From Bradyrhizobium zhanjiangense (GTDB lineage: Bacteria; Pseudomonadota; Alphaproteobacteria; Rhizobiales; Xanthobacteraceae), in contig NZ_CP022221.1 in NCBI RefSeq assembly GCF_004114935.1, forward strand, positions 3,059,001-3,123,000: a stretch of DNA of 64,000 bases, written 5' to 3'. The notes beneath the pieces are model-generated. The model searched no databases, was not told where the DNA came from, and was given only the letters and a program-made list of their open reading frames with translations. This document shows, in pieces, positions 8,810 through 16,729 of this stretch; positions within the stretch are counted from its first letter, which is position 1, and every line of letters begins with the position of its first letter. The translations under genes and the position numbers were made by a program.

Positions 8810-9934
8810 TTGAAGACACTTCGCCAACTTCTGTCCACCGACGATGTTGTCCAGCTTGTGATCCGGCTGGCGCTGCTCGGCCTGCTGATCCTGTGGACAT
8901 TTCTGATCATCCGACCGTTCGTGCCGATCCTGACTTGGAGCGCGGTGCTGGCGGTGGCGTTCTACCCGGTTTTTGCCTGGCTCGCCCAACGGCTCGGCGA
9001 TCGTCCCCGGATCGCCTCGGCCGTTCTCACCCTCGTCACGCTAGGCATCGTCATCGGTCCCGCCGCCTGGCTGGGCCTGAGTGCGGTTGAAGGGCTCCGG
9101 GACCTTGCTGGCCAGATCGGCAGCGGGGATCTCGTGCTTCAGGCGGCGCCAGAGCAGATCAGGGATTGGCCCTTGATCGGTCCGCAGCTCTACGCGTTCT
9201 GGGATGAGGCCTACACGAATATCCGTGCTGCGTTGCGCGAGGTGGCGCCGTATTTGAAACCGCTCGCCGGGACGATGTTGTTGTTTGCGGGCGACACCGG
9301 CATCGGAATGCTCCAATTCCTGCTGTCGGTGGTCGTTGCCGGTTTCCTGCTTCCGTACGGGGCGCAGCTTGTTGCCGCGCTCCGGGGCTTCCTGTTGCGC
9401 ATCGTGCCCGACCAGAGCGAGCACTTCCTGGAGCTCGCCGGGGCCACCATACGCGCGGTCTCACAGGGTGTCATCGGTGTCGCCATCGTGCAGGCCCTGC
9501 TGGCGGGCATCGGTTTCAAGCTCGCTGGCCTCCCAAGCGCAGGGCTGCTCGCAATCATCGTGCTCTTGCTATCGATCGTTCAGATCGGCGCGGCTATCGT
9601 GCTTCTTCCCGTGGTTGTTTGGATATGGATGGACAAGGACGTGACCGTAGCCCTGCTCTTGACGGTCTATCTCGTCGCCGTCGGTCTTCTTGATAACGTC
9701 CTGAAGCCGCTTCTCATGGGGCGAGGCCTGACGACGCCGACGCTCGTGATCCTGATCGGGGTCATCGGTGGTACGCTCGCGCATGGGATCATCGGCCTGT
9801 TCATCGGGCCGATCATCCTGTCGGTTGCTTGGGAGTTGGCGGCTGCATGGATCGGGATCGACCGGGCTACGCCGATTCGGGTGGACCAGGCTGCCGTTGC
9901 CGCAACGGAAACCGTCGACGCGCCGTTGACCTAG
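8810..9934 (+). CDS. AI-2E (TqsA/PerM/YdiK) family transporter
   Basis: A 374-residue multi-pass membrane protein. Two hydrophobic segments near residues 20-60 are followed by a soluble stretch, then the family's C-terminal cluster of helices with LLDNVLKPLLMGRGL, the signature of AI-2E exporters. The family includes exporters of autoinducer-2 and Na+(Li+)/H+ antiporters, so the substrate is open. The start is taken as TTG because the frame there gives the family N-terminus MKTLRQLLSTDD, and the FNR/FixK box lies 70 bp before it. Confidence 0.85.
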   Translation: MKTLRQLLSTDDVVQLVIRLALLGLLILWTFLIIRPFVPILTWSAVLAVAFYPVFAWLAQRLGDRPRIASAVLTLVTLGIVIGPAAWLGLSAVEGLRDLAGQIGSGDLVLQAAPEQIRDWPLIGPQLYAFWDEAYTNIRAALREVAPYLKPLAGTMLLFAGDTGIGMLQFLLSVVVAGFLLPYGAQLVAALRGFLLRIVPDQSEHFLELAGATIRAVSQGVIGVAIVQALLAGIGFKLAGLPSAGLLAIIVLLLSIVQIGAAIVLLPVVVWIWMDKDVTVALLLTVYLVAVGLLDNVLKPLLMGRGLTTPTLVILIGVIGGTLAHGIIGLFIGPIILSVAWELAAAWIGIDRATPIRVDQAAVAATETVDAPLT

Positions 9935-9939
9935 ATCAA
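9926..9939. promoter_or_regulatory. FNR/FixK-type box overlapping a stop codon
   Basis: TTGACCTAGATCAA spans the stop codon (TAG, 9932-9934) of the AI-2E transporter gene. Its centre is about 110 bp upstream of the ion channel gene at 10043, the longest spacing among the eight boxes. It could give the channel its own oxygen-controlled promoter. Confidence 0.65.
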
Positions 9940-10042
9940 TCGTCCCCTTCGTCGATGGGCGCGAGCATGGTCACCATAGATACGATTCTCGTCGTCGATC
10001 ATAACGAATTGGGTCTGCCGAATTGAGGTCGGGTTCGACGCT

Positions 10043-10522
10043 ATGATGCTACAATTCCTTGTCGGCATCCTGGTCAGTGTGATCAATATCGGGCTCCACG
10101 CGCTGGTGACGGTGGTCGCGGTCGCCATCGCCCGCAGTGCGGGCCTGCGTCATACCCATCGGCCGAGGTTGCATCTCATGGGCGTCATGATCGCGGCCGC
10201 CGTCGTGTTGAAGATCGCCCACATGTTCGAAATCCTGATGTGGGCCGCGACCTACAATGTCGTTCAGGCCGCTGCCGCCGACACGGACTTGCTCTACTTT
10301 GCTTTCGTCAACTACACCACGCTGGGCTACGGCGACATCACGCCGGTGCGCGAATGGCGGCTGATCGGCCCGTTGACCGCCATGAATGGTGTTCTTCTGT
10401 TCGGCTGGTCCGCCGCCATTTTGTTCGAAGTCCTGCGCAAGACACTCGAACATCTCGGGCTGACGGAAGCGACCGGCACAAGTTTACCACGGACCCAACG
10501 CAGTCGCGTGGACCCATCTTGA
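10043..10522 (+). CDS. Two-TM potassium-channel-type ion channel protein
   Basis: A 159-residue membrane protein of the Ion_trans_2 type. Two hydrophobic N-terminal helices are followed by a pore helix and the selectivity filter TLGYGD (Thr93-Asp98), then a last membrane helix (GVLLFGWSAAILFEVL). There is no RCK or cyclic-nucleotide domain. Four subunits would form a K+ pathway. It follows an FNR/FixK box and converges with the regulator gene at 10556. Confidence 0.85.
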   Translation: MMLQFLVGILVSVINIGLHALVTVVAVAIARSAGLRHTHRPRLHLMGVMIAAAVVLKIAHMFEILMWAATYNVVQAAAADTDLLYFAFVNYTTLGYGDITPVREWRLIGPLTAMNGVLLFGWSAAILFEVLRKTLEHLGLTEATGTSLPRTQRSRVDPS

Positions 10523-10555
10523 TGGTCGTGGATTGTGGACCAGCACTCCGCCGGT

Positions 10556-11239
10556 TCAGGGCTGCAGATCGAGACTGGCGAGCTGGTGCCGGTCGAGCAG
10601 CACGATCTGACGCTGAGTGTTGCCGACGAAGCCGAGAACGCCAAGCTCATGGAGTCGCGACAGAGCGCGCGAGACAGTCTCCAGCGTCAGGCCGAGATAG
10701 TCGGCGATATCGCGCCGCGACATCGGAAGTGCCATGACGCCGGCGGCCGTCAGGCGCTTGTCCATTTCAAGCAGGAACGCTGCGACCCGCTCCAGGGAGG
10801 TCTTGCGGCCGAGAAGCAGCATGTGGTCTTCCGCATGCTGGAGGTTATCTGTCGTCATGCTGAGCAGGTTTCTGGTTACCATGACATCGCTCTCGGCCAC
10901 GGTTTCAAGGCTTTGCCGTCTGATCAGGCGTACCGTGGTGTCGATGATCGCTTCCGTCGTGAACCGGTGCTCGCTGCCATTCTCGAGCCCGAAGATGTCG
11001 CCAACGAGGTGAAATGCGCCGATCTGCCTGCGGCCATCCGACAGCAGCTTATAACTTCGTACCGCTCCGGACTTGACCTGGTAAACATACTCGGCCGGCT
11101 CTTTCTCGCCATAGATCTCAGATCCCTTTCGGTAGGAGAACTCGCTTAAATTGACCAGCGCATTTGAATGATTTGTCATGCCGAGGTCGCGGAGGGTATT
11201 GGGACGCAGGGTGGAATCCGTTGTGATGCGAACGAACAT
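10556..11239 (-). CDS. Crp/Fnr-family regulator, FixK-like, without cysteines
   Basis: A 227-residue CRP/FNR protein: a cyclic-nucleotide-like beta-roll (residues about 30-115), the long dimer helix, then the helix-turn-helix MSRRDIADYLGLTLETVSRALSRL. The ETVSR recognition helix is the E-x-x-S-R type that reads TTGA half-sites. The protein has no cysteine, so it cannot hold the FNR iron-sulphur cluster and resembles FixK proteins, whose levels are set by an upstream sensor. ATG 11239 follows GAGGAG. It is a candidate reader of the eight boxes around it. I see no perfect box in front of its own gene. Confidence 0.9.
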   Translation of the reverse strand: MFVRITTDSTLRPNTLRDLGMTNHSNALVNLSEFSYRKGSEIYGEKEPAEYVYQVKSGAVRSYKLLSDGRRQIGAFHLVGDIFGLENGSEHRFTTEAIIDTTVRLIRRQSLETVAESDVMVTRNLLSMTTDNLQHAEDHMLLLGRKTSLERVAAFLLEMDKRLTAAGVMALPMSRRDIADYLGLTLETVSRALSRLHELGVLGFVGNTQRQIVLLDRHQLASLDLQP

Positions 11240-11549
11240 GGGCCAACTCCTCAGCTTGTCGCCGAATTGGTCGGTCGGATGAAATATTCTCAGCCGGAAA
11301 TGCGCCGCGCTACCCCACTCCCGCCGCAGTTGATTTTCGATCAAGGTGGTAGTTCAATCCATTGTCCCAAGGTTCATTGTACCAAAGGACAGCAGCACTG
11401 GCGATTGCTGCGCAGGATGAGAAGTTTGCCGCGGTGGAGATGCGACATATTGCGAAGCAGATATGTCGACTTCCAAACGCGAAGATGTGACTTTGAAGAA
11501 TGAGAGGGACGTCGAGCCGTCCTCATTAAATTGAGCGAGAGGTAAGAAA
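11240..11549. promoter_or_regulatory. Divergent intergenic region between FixK-like and FixJ-like genes
   Basis: About 310 bp without a gene. It holds TTGAT-N5-ATCAA at 11330-11344, which has the half-sites of an FNR/FixK box but one extra spacer base, so it is a poor match. No other clear operator or hairpin is visible. Confidence 0.35.
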
Positions 11550-12173
11550 GTGCCAGGCCTCGTTCACGTTGTTGACGACGACGAGTCCTTTCGGACCGCG
11601 ATCGAGCGCCGGCTGAAGCTCGCGGGATATGAGGTCGCGACCTATGCCTCAGCACTGGAGCTCCTGGATTCGGCGCCGGATGACGAGCAGGTGGGGTGTA
11701 TCCTGCTCGACGTACGGATCCCGGGACTGAGCGGTCCCGACCTGCAGGCCCGGTTGATCGCGTCCGGTTCCGTGCTGCCCATTATCTTCCTGACCGGCCA
11801 TGCTGACACGCCAACCACCGTGCGCGCGATCAAGGCGGGTGCGGAAGACTTCCTGACCAAACCGATATCCTCCGAGCAGTTGCTCGACGCGATCGAGCGC
11901 GCGTTGGCCAGTCAGCAAACGGCGCGCACCCAGCGCAGCAGGCTTGATGCTTTTCGTGGTCATCTGGCCACGCTGACGCAGCGCGAGCGACAGGTGTTTG
12001 ATCTCATTGTGCGCGGCCGAATCAACAAGCAGATCGCGCATGAACTCGGAACCGCCGAACGCACAGTGAAAGCACACCGTCACCAGGTGATGGAGAAGAT
12101 GCAGGTTCATTCGCTGGCGGAACTCGTTTCGATCGCAGAGCGGCTCGGAATACTCGATTCGAACGAGCATTAG
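11550..12173 (+). CDS. FixJ/LuxR-type response regulator
   Basis: A 207-residue regulator with an N-terminal receiver domain (acidic pocket DDD at 9-11, phospho-acceptor Asp54, Thr82, Lys104) and a C-terminal LuxR-type helix-turn-helix beginning LTQRERQVFDLI and including NKQIAHELGTAERTVKAH. The start is GTG after GAGAGGT. FixJ-like proteins activate fixK genes, and this one is divergent from the FixK-like gene, so control of that gene is plausible. Its kinase is not adjacent. The histidine kinase at 26690 is one candidate. Confidence 0.92.
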   Translation: MPGLVHVVDDDESFRTAIERRLKLAGYEVATYASALELLDSAPDDEQVGCILLDVRIPGLSGPDLQARLIASGSVLPIIFLTGHADTPTTVRAIKAGAEDFLTKPISSEQLLDAIERALASQQTARTQRSRLDAFRGHLATLTQRERQVFDLIVRGRINKQIAHELGTAERTVKAHRHQVMEKMQVHSLAELVSIAERLGILDSNEH

Positions 12174-12233
12174 CCGCATCGTCGCAACGGTTCTCCCCGC
12201 TCTGACTGCCCCAAAGTACAATGCTGAGGCGTG

Positions 12234-12262
12234 TTGACAGTGCACGGCGAGCCGTATGCAAT
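12234..12262 (+). promoter_or_regulatory. Possible sigma-70 promoter
   Basis: TTGACA (12234-12239) is a perfect -35 element, with TATGCAAT (12255-12262) at -10 distance. Its -10 lies only 6 bases before the ATG at 12268, which favours a downstream translation start for the receiver gene. Confidence 0.35.
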
Positions 12263-12267
12263 AGTGC

Positions 12268-12705
12268 ATGTCCGCTCGTAAACGCGGCGAAATCGTATCC
12301 AGTATCCCACCTCCGTCTCTCGGAAAGGCAATCGCCTTGCCCCTACGCGAGTCCGTTTTCGTCGTCGATGACGATCCGTCCATGCGTGCCAGCATGGACA
12401 GACTTCTGCGCCGACACGGGTTCGACACTACGCTGTTCGACACCGCGGGTGCCTTGCTCGATCATGGCAAGTTCTGCACCGCGATTTGCATCATCCTCGA
12501 CATCAATCTTGGCGCAAAGTCCGGCATCGACGTGCGTCGCAGACTGGCTGAGAACGGCGTCATCGTGCCGGTGATCTATGTAACCGGTAATGATTGCCCC
12601 GCGAACCGTACCGCGGCGATCGCGTCGGGCTGCTTCGCTTATCTGACAAAGCCATTTTCCGCAGCATCGCTAATCGAGTCGGTTATGCGCGCCGCTGCCG
12701 CATAG
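12268..12705 (+). CDS. Single-domain response regulator (receiver only)
   Basis: A CheY-like receiver with no output domain: VFVVDDDPS acidic pocket, phospho-acceptor Asp78, Thr106 and Lys128 when numbered from ATG 12268. TTG at 12337, preceded by GGAAAGG at the right spacing, gives a more typical 122-residue protein and fits the promoter at 12234. The upstream ATG would be almost leaderless. Such proteins act as phosphate sinks or protein-contact switches, and it probably shares a kinase with the FixJ-like regulator just upstream. It ends 11 bp before the convergent IalB gene. Confidence 0.85.
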   Translation: MSARKRGEIVSSIPPPSLGKAIALPLRESVFVVDDDPSMRASMDRLLRRHGFDTTLFDTAGALLDHGKFCTAICIILDINLGAKSGIDVRRRLAENGVIVPVIYVTGNDCPANRTAAIASGCFAYLTKPFSAASLIESVMRAAAA

Positions 12706-12716
12706 GCCGAGAGCGC

Positions 12717-13301
12717 TCACTCCTCGACATATTGCTCCAGCGTCTTCGTCGGCGCACCGTTGCGCACGGACGCGAACTGAGCCAGCGGAACCGAGGTCGT
12801 GAGGGCCAGGAGATTCGAATCGACGAGCTCGAGCGTCAGCGCCTTGCCTGATGCCATCTCCTTGAGGGTCTTTGGCGACGTCACGTCGGCTGCGATGCAG
12901 AGGTTGGTGACACACCAGGTATAGGGCACGCGGAAGGGAGTGCCTTGGTCGACCGTCAGCTTGGGGGCTTGTTGCAGGTACATGCCGATGGGCACGAACA
13001 ACTGCAGCCGGGCTGTGGAAGCATCCTCGCGCTCGATCAGGTCGACGCGCACGGCCGTCTGACCGGTCGGGAATTTGCCTGTTATCGAAGTCCGGCACAG
13101 CATCGGCGCACCGCCGGCCTTGAAGCAGAGTTTCTGCCAGGCGCCATAGCTGATGTCCTTTGCTTCGCGCTGGCCGCGCGTTGCGACCTCGGCGGGCTTG
13201 TCGGCTTTCGCGGCCTCCTGCGCGGCGACGGTTGCGCTTGTGGCGGTCCCGACGACTGCAACCATCAAGAGACCGCAGAGACAATCAAGAGGGCGGGGCA
13301 T
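12717..13301 (-). CDS. Invasion-associated locus B (IalB) family periplasmic protein
   Basis: A 194-residue exported protein. It has a hydrophobic signal peptide ending near AAQ, then an IalB domain with the WQKLCF start, two Cys pairs (KLCF/MLCR and TWCVTNLC), and the terminal LEQYVEE. The family is named from a Bartonella erythrocyte-invasion factor but is widespread in free-living Hyphomicrobiales as an envelope protein of unclear role. ATG 13301 is preferred over a GTG at 13328 that overlaps the previous stop, because it starts directly at the signal peptide. It is last in the operon starting at 15909. Confidence 0.85.
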   Translation of the reverse strand: MPRPLDCLCGLLMVAVVGTATSATVAAQEAAKADKPAEVATRGQREAKDISYGAWQKLCFKAGGAPMLCRTSITGKFPTGQTAVRVDLIEREDASTARLQLFVPIGMYLQQAPKLTVDQGTPFRVPYTWCVTNLCIAADVTSPKTLKEMASGKALTLELVDSNLLALTTSVPLAQFASVRNGAPTKTLEQYVEE

Positions 13302-13324
13302 AGTCGCGTCTCTGAAGTTTGCGC

Positions 13325-14209
13325 TCACTTCTGCGCATCCAAGAACTTCGTCACCAGCGGCGACCAGAGCGGGATCGCGTCCGGCGAGCCGATGAAGAAA
13401 TGACCTTCATTGCCGAACGGCGGCATCAGATGATATTCGGCGCGGCCGCCGGCGGCGGTGAAGGCGGCATGCATGCGCTTGGACAGATCGGGTCCGAAGA
13501 ACGTGTCGTTCTCGATGTAGATCCACAGCATCGGCACGCGCGAGGTGCGGCCGAAATCCGCGGTGGCCGCGACCAGCTTGTCGGGCGCGCAATTGTTGTT
13601 GGGCTTGCCGCCGACCCGGCCGCCGCGGCCTGCGGCGAAGGTGATGATCGCCTTCACCTGCGGCGGGTTCACGCTCGACAAGGCGATGGAAGCCCATCCG
13701 CCGGCGGACTGCCCAACCACGATCACGTCCTTCGGGATGATCCGCTTCTCGGCGGCGAGGTAGTCGATGATCCAGAGATCGACCTGGGCGACAGCAAGGC
13801 CCGCATCATGAAAGTTGGGATTGGTGCACTTGCCGACTTTGGAGAAGAACGGGCCAAACAGTGCGCGCTCGGGAATGTCGATCGCCTGTGCGCCATAACC
13901 GCTGCCGACCGGCGCCACCACGAGATAGCCGCGCCTGGCGAACCATTTGGCGGCATCACGGAATTCCACCAAAGGAAAGAAGCTGCGATCGGTCGGGTTG
14001 AGCGAGACGCCATGGTTCATGATCACCAGCGGGAAGGGGCCGTCGCCGACCGGGCGCACCAGATAGGCGAACATCGGCAGCGGCAGCGTGAGTGCCCAGA
14101 CTTCTTCCTGAATGCGGACCTCGTCCTCGGCGCGGGCAGACGATGCGAAGACAAGAAGGACGAGGAGGGTGGTCGCAAGAGCCTGGAGCAATGCAGGCAT
14201 GCGATGCAT
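13325..14209 (-). CDS. Secreted alpha/beta hydrolase, dienelactone-hydrolase-like
   Basis: A 294-residue protein with a signal peptide (hydrophobic LLVLLVFASSARA) and an alpha/beta-hydrolase core: nucleophile elbow GQSAGGW, acid in IENDTFFGP and histidine in NEGHFF. It resembles platelet-activating-factor-acetylhydrolase or dienelactone-hydrolase-like lipases acting in the periplasm. ATG 14209 is chosen over ATG 14224 because GGGAGG lies 6 bases before it. It sits between the AAE antiporter and IalB genes with near-overlapping ends, so the three are one transcript. Confidence 0.85.
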   Translation of the reverse strand: MHRMPALLQALATTLLVLLVFASSARAEDEVRIQEEVWALTLPLPMFAYLVRPVGDGPFPLVIMNHGVSLNPTDRSFFPLVEFRDAAKWFARRGYLVVAPVGSGYGAQAIDIPERALFGPFFSKVGKCTNPNFHDAGLAVAQVDLWIIDYLAAEKRIIPKDVIVVGQSAGGWASIALSSVNPPQVKAIITFAAGRGGRVGGKPNNNCAPDKLVAATADFGRTSRVPMLWIYIENDTFFGPDLSKRMHAAFTAAGGRAEYHLMPPFGNEGHFFIGSPDAIPLWSPLVTKFLDAQK

Positions 14210-14220
14210 CGCGACCTCCC

Positions 14221-15909
14221 TCATCCCGAAAACGTCGCGGCGACCACGATCGGACCGAGCACCGTCAGCACGACGTTGCCGACCGCGTAGGGCACGGCGA
14301 CGCCGAGCACCGGCGTCTGACTCTCGGCGACGTCGCAGGCGCCGGTGACGGCGGCATCGACCGTCATGGCGCCGGCCAGCGCGCCGCAGGTCACGACCGG
14401 GTTCATGCGCAGCAGGTAATAGGCAACGAGCGTTCCGACCGTCATCGGGATCAACGTGACGACGATGCCCATGCCGACCAGCAGCAGGCCATGGGCCTGG
14501 ATCGCAGACCAGGCGGCAAGACCGTTGCCGAGCCCGACCGCCGCGATGAAGCCGCCAAGGCCGATGTCGCTCAAAGTCTGCTGCGCCGCCGGCGGTAGCG
14601 CGCCCATGGTCGGCTTGCGTGAGCGCAGCCAGCCGCAGACGAGGCCTGTGATCAGCGCGCCGCCGCCGCCACCAAGCGTCAGCGCGACCGCGCTGACCTT
14701 GATGCTGGCAAGCCCGGCCAAGAGACCGACGGCGATGCCGGCGGCAAGGAAGGCGATATCGGTCCGGTCGCTCGCGTTCAGCGCGTGACCGACCTGCGCC
14801 GTCGCCCGTGCGATATTGCCGGTGCTGCCGACCAGCGTCATGACATCGCCGAGATAGACGCGCGTTTCGGGCCCGAGCGGCACTTCACGCCCCATCCTCG
14901 TGAGGGCGCGCAGGAAAACGCCGCGTGCGCTGTCGCCGACGATATCGGCCACCTCCTTGATCGAGCGGCCGTGCAGCCTGCGGTTCTCCACGAGCACGTC
15001 GATCACGTTGCCTGGCAGGCTGCGCAAGAGCTCGTCCGCGTCGATTTCCTCGCCCATGACGGGCTTTGCCGCAACGATGGCCGCAGTCGGGCCGGTCAGG
15101 ACGATGTCGTCGCCGTTCTCGAGAGCGGTATTGCGGTGCGGCGCAATATCGGCGCCGCGGCGCACGATCCGCTCCACAATGGTGCGGCTGCCGATCTCCG
15201 CCTCGATGGCTTCGACCGTGCGGCCCGCCGCGGCCGAGATGCGATAGGCGCGGGCCTGGAATTTGCGATAGGACAGATTGTCCGTCTTCGCTGGCGCACC
15301 GCCGGCAAGCTCGGCCTCGAGCTTTTTCGCTTCCGCCTTCAAATCGATCCGCATCAGCCGCGGCGCGACGAAGGGAACGAACAGCAGCGTCAGGATGTAG
15401 CCGAGCACGTAGGTTACGGCGTAGCCAGCCGCGATGTTGGCCTCCTGCTGCTTCAACACATCGGCGGAGAGGCCGAGCTGCGCCAGTGCGCCCGATGCGG
15501 TGCCGATCACCGAGGATTGCGTCAGCGCGCCCGCGGTGAGGCCTGCGGCCGTTCCGGTGTCGAGCTTGAACGCATGAGCGAACATGAGCACGAGCATGAG
15601 GCCCGTCGCGCCGATCACCAGCGCCAGCACGACCTGCGCCAGCGTCCGCACACTCAGCGAGGCAAAGAATTCCGGTCCGGACCGGTAGCCGATCGTGAAG
15701 ACGAAGAGGCTGAACAGGATCGCCCGCAGGATCGGTGGGAACGTGAAGCTGCCGAGCTGTCCGATCAAGACGGCGACGATCAGGATGCAAGCGGTGGTGC
15801 CGATCGAGAAACCGCGAACCTTGATGCGGCCGAGGATGGTGCCCACCGCAATCGCCAGCAGCAGGAATATCTCCGGTGCGGTGGTGATGATCCACCTGAC
15901 GGTTTCCAT
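14221..15909 (-). CDS. Aspartate:alanine exchanger (AAE/AspT) family antiporter, first copy
   Basis: A 562-residue membrane protein with the AAE layout: about five N-terminal helices, a cytosolic central region with two TrkA_C/RCK-like domains (about residues 200-370), and a second block of helices. Signatures are TIGYRSGPEFF in the first half and CGALAGAMTVDAAVTGAC in the second. AspT exchanges aspartate for alanine and so helps make proton motive force. The substrates here are unknown. It has an FNR/FixK box 63 bp upstream and a paralogue at 21337. Confidence 0.9.
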   Translation of the reverse strand: METVRWIITTAPEIFLLLAIAVGTILGRIKVRGFSIGTTACILIVAVLIGQLGSFTFPPILRAILFSLFVFTIGYRSGPEFFASLSVRTLAQVVLALVIGATGLMLVLMFAHAFKLDTGTAAGLTAGALTQSSVIGTASGALAQLGLSADVLKQQEANIAAGYAVTYVLGYILTLLFVPFVAPRLMRIDLKAEAKKLEAELAGGAPAKTDNLSYRKFQARAYRISAAAGRTVEAIEAEIGSRTIVERIVRRGADIAPHRNTALENGDDIVLTGPTAAIVAAKPVMGEEIDADELLRSLPGNVIDVLVENRRLHGRSIKEVADIVGDSARGVFLRALTRMGREVPLGPETRVYLGDVMTLVGSTGNIARATAQVGHALNASDRTDIAFLAAGIAVGLLAGLASIKVSAVALTLGGGGGALITGLVCGWLRSRKPTMGALPPAAQQTLSDIGLGGFIAAVGLGNGLAAWSAIQAHGLLLVGMGIVVTLIPMTVGTLVAYYLLRMNPVVTCGALAGAMTVDAAVTGACDVAESQTPVLGVAVPYAVGNVVLTVLGPIVVAATFSG

Positions 15910-15965
15910 GGTCGCATTCCCCCGGCGCTTTGGTGCGATTTGATTGGCGGTGCGGGGGACATTGC

Positions 15966-15979
15966 TTGATCCAGATCAA
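15966..15979. promoter_or_regulatory. FNR/FixK-type box shared by divergent operons
   Basis: TTGATCCAGATCAA lies in the 112-bp gap between the AAE antiporter gene (leftward, start 15909) and the DUF1275 gene (rightward). Centre distances are about 63 and 50 bp (77 bp if the DUF1275 gene starts at 16049). One dimer site could serve both directions. Confidence 0.8.
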
Positions 15980-16021
15980 GCCTCGGCAGAGACGAGGCGA
16001 TGCCTATGATGACCTCATGAA

Positions 16022-16729
16022 ATGTTTGCGACAGCCCGTATTGCCGACATGAGCACCCTGTACGTCGCCGCCGGAGCGATCCGCCGCGATGAAACGGTCG
16101 AGATCGTCCTGCTGCTCGCCTTTGCCGGCGGCTATATCGATGCCTATACCTGGATCATTCACGGCGTGATGGCGAATGCCCAGACAGCCAATGTGATTCT
16201 TCTTTGGGTCTATGCGACCGCCGGCGATTGGACGAGGGCCTTTCACTTCGTGCCGCCGATTTTGGCCTTTGCGGTGGGAGTTGTGATAGCTGCATGGTTG
16301 CGCCGCATCGCCGGCGAACGAGCCAGCGCCATCAGCACGCTGGTAGAGATACTGCTTCTGGTTGCGATCGGAATCCTGCATAACCGCTTGCCGGATCTCG
16401 CAGGCACACTCGGAATCTCGGTCGTGGCGGCAATGCAGGCCGCGGCTTTCACAAGGGTCGAGGGCACGGCCTGCAGCACCGTGATGATCACCGGCAACAT
16501 GCGCCAGGGGATCGAGACCATCTTTGCTGCCGCATGCAAGGGGGCGCCAGTCGGGGCGCTGCGCCGGTCGGGCATCTTCTTCGCATTATGTGCTGTGTTC
16601 GGGTTAGGCGCCGCAGTCGGTGCCTACGCCACCAAGACCATTCCCAACCTCGCGCTCGGCATTCCCGTGGTGGCGTTGCTGATTGTCCTGTTGCGTTGCG
16701 AAGCGCCGCATCGCGAGGTCTTGCGATGA
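16022..16729 (+). CDS. DUF1275 (YoaK) family membrane protein
   Basis: A 235-residue, six-helix membrane protein. It shows the family features LLLAFAGGYIDAYTW near the start and FTRVEGTACSTVMITGNMRQ in the middle. DUF1275 proteins are uncharacterised inner-membrane proteins, often next to transporters. ATG 16049 (MSTLYVAAG) would fit the FNR/FixK box distance better than ATG 16022, and neither has a strong ribosome site. The stop overlaps the SulP start (ATGA), so the two are coupled. Confidence 0.85.
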   Translation: MFATARIADMSTLYVAAGAIRRDETVEIVLLLAFAGGYIDAYTWIIHGVMANAQTANVILLWVYATAGDWTRAFHFVPPILAFAVGVVIAAWLRRIAGERASAISTLVEILLLVAIGILHNRLPDLAGTLGISVVAAMQAAAFTRVEGTACSTVMITGNMRQGIETIFAAACKGAPVGALRRSGIFFALCAVFGLGAAVGAYATKTIPNLALGIPVVALLIVLLRCEAPHREVLR

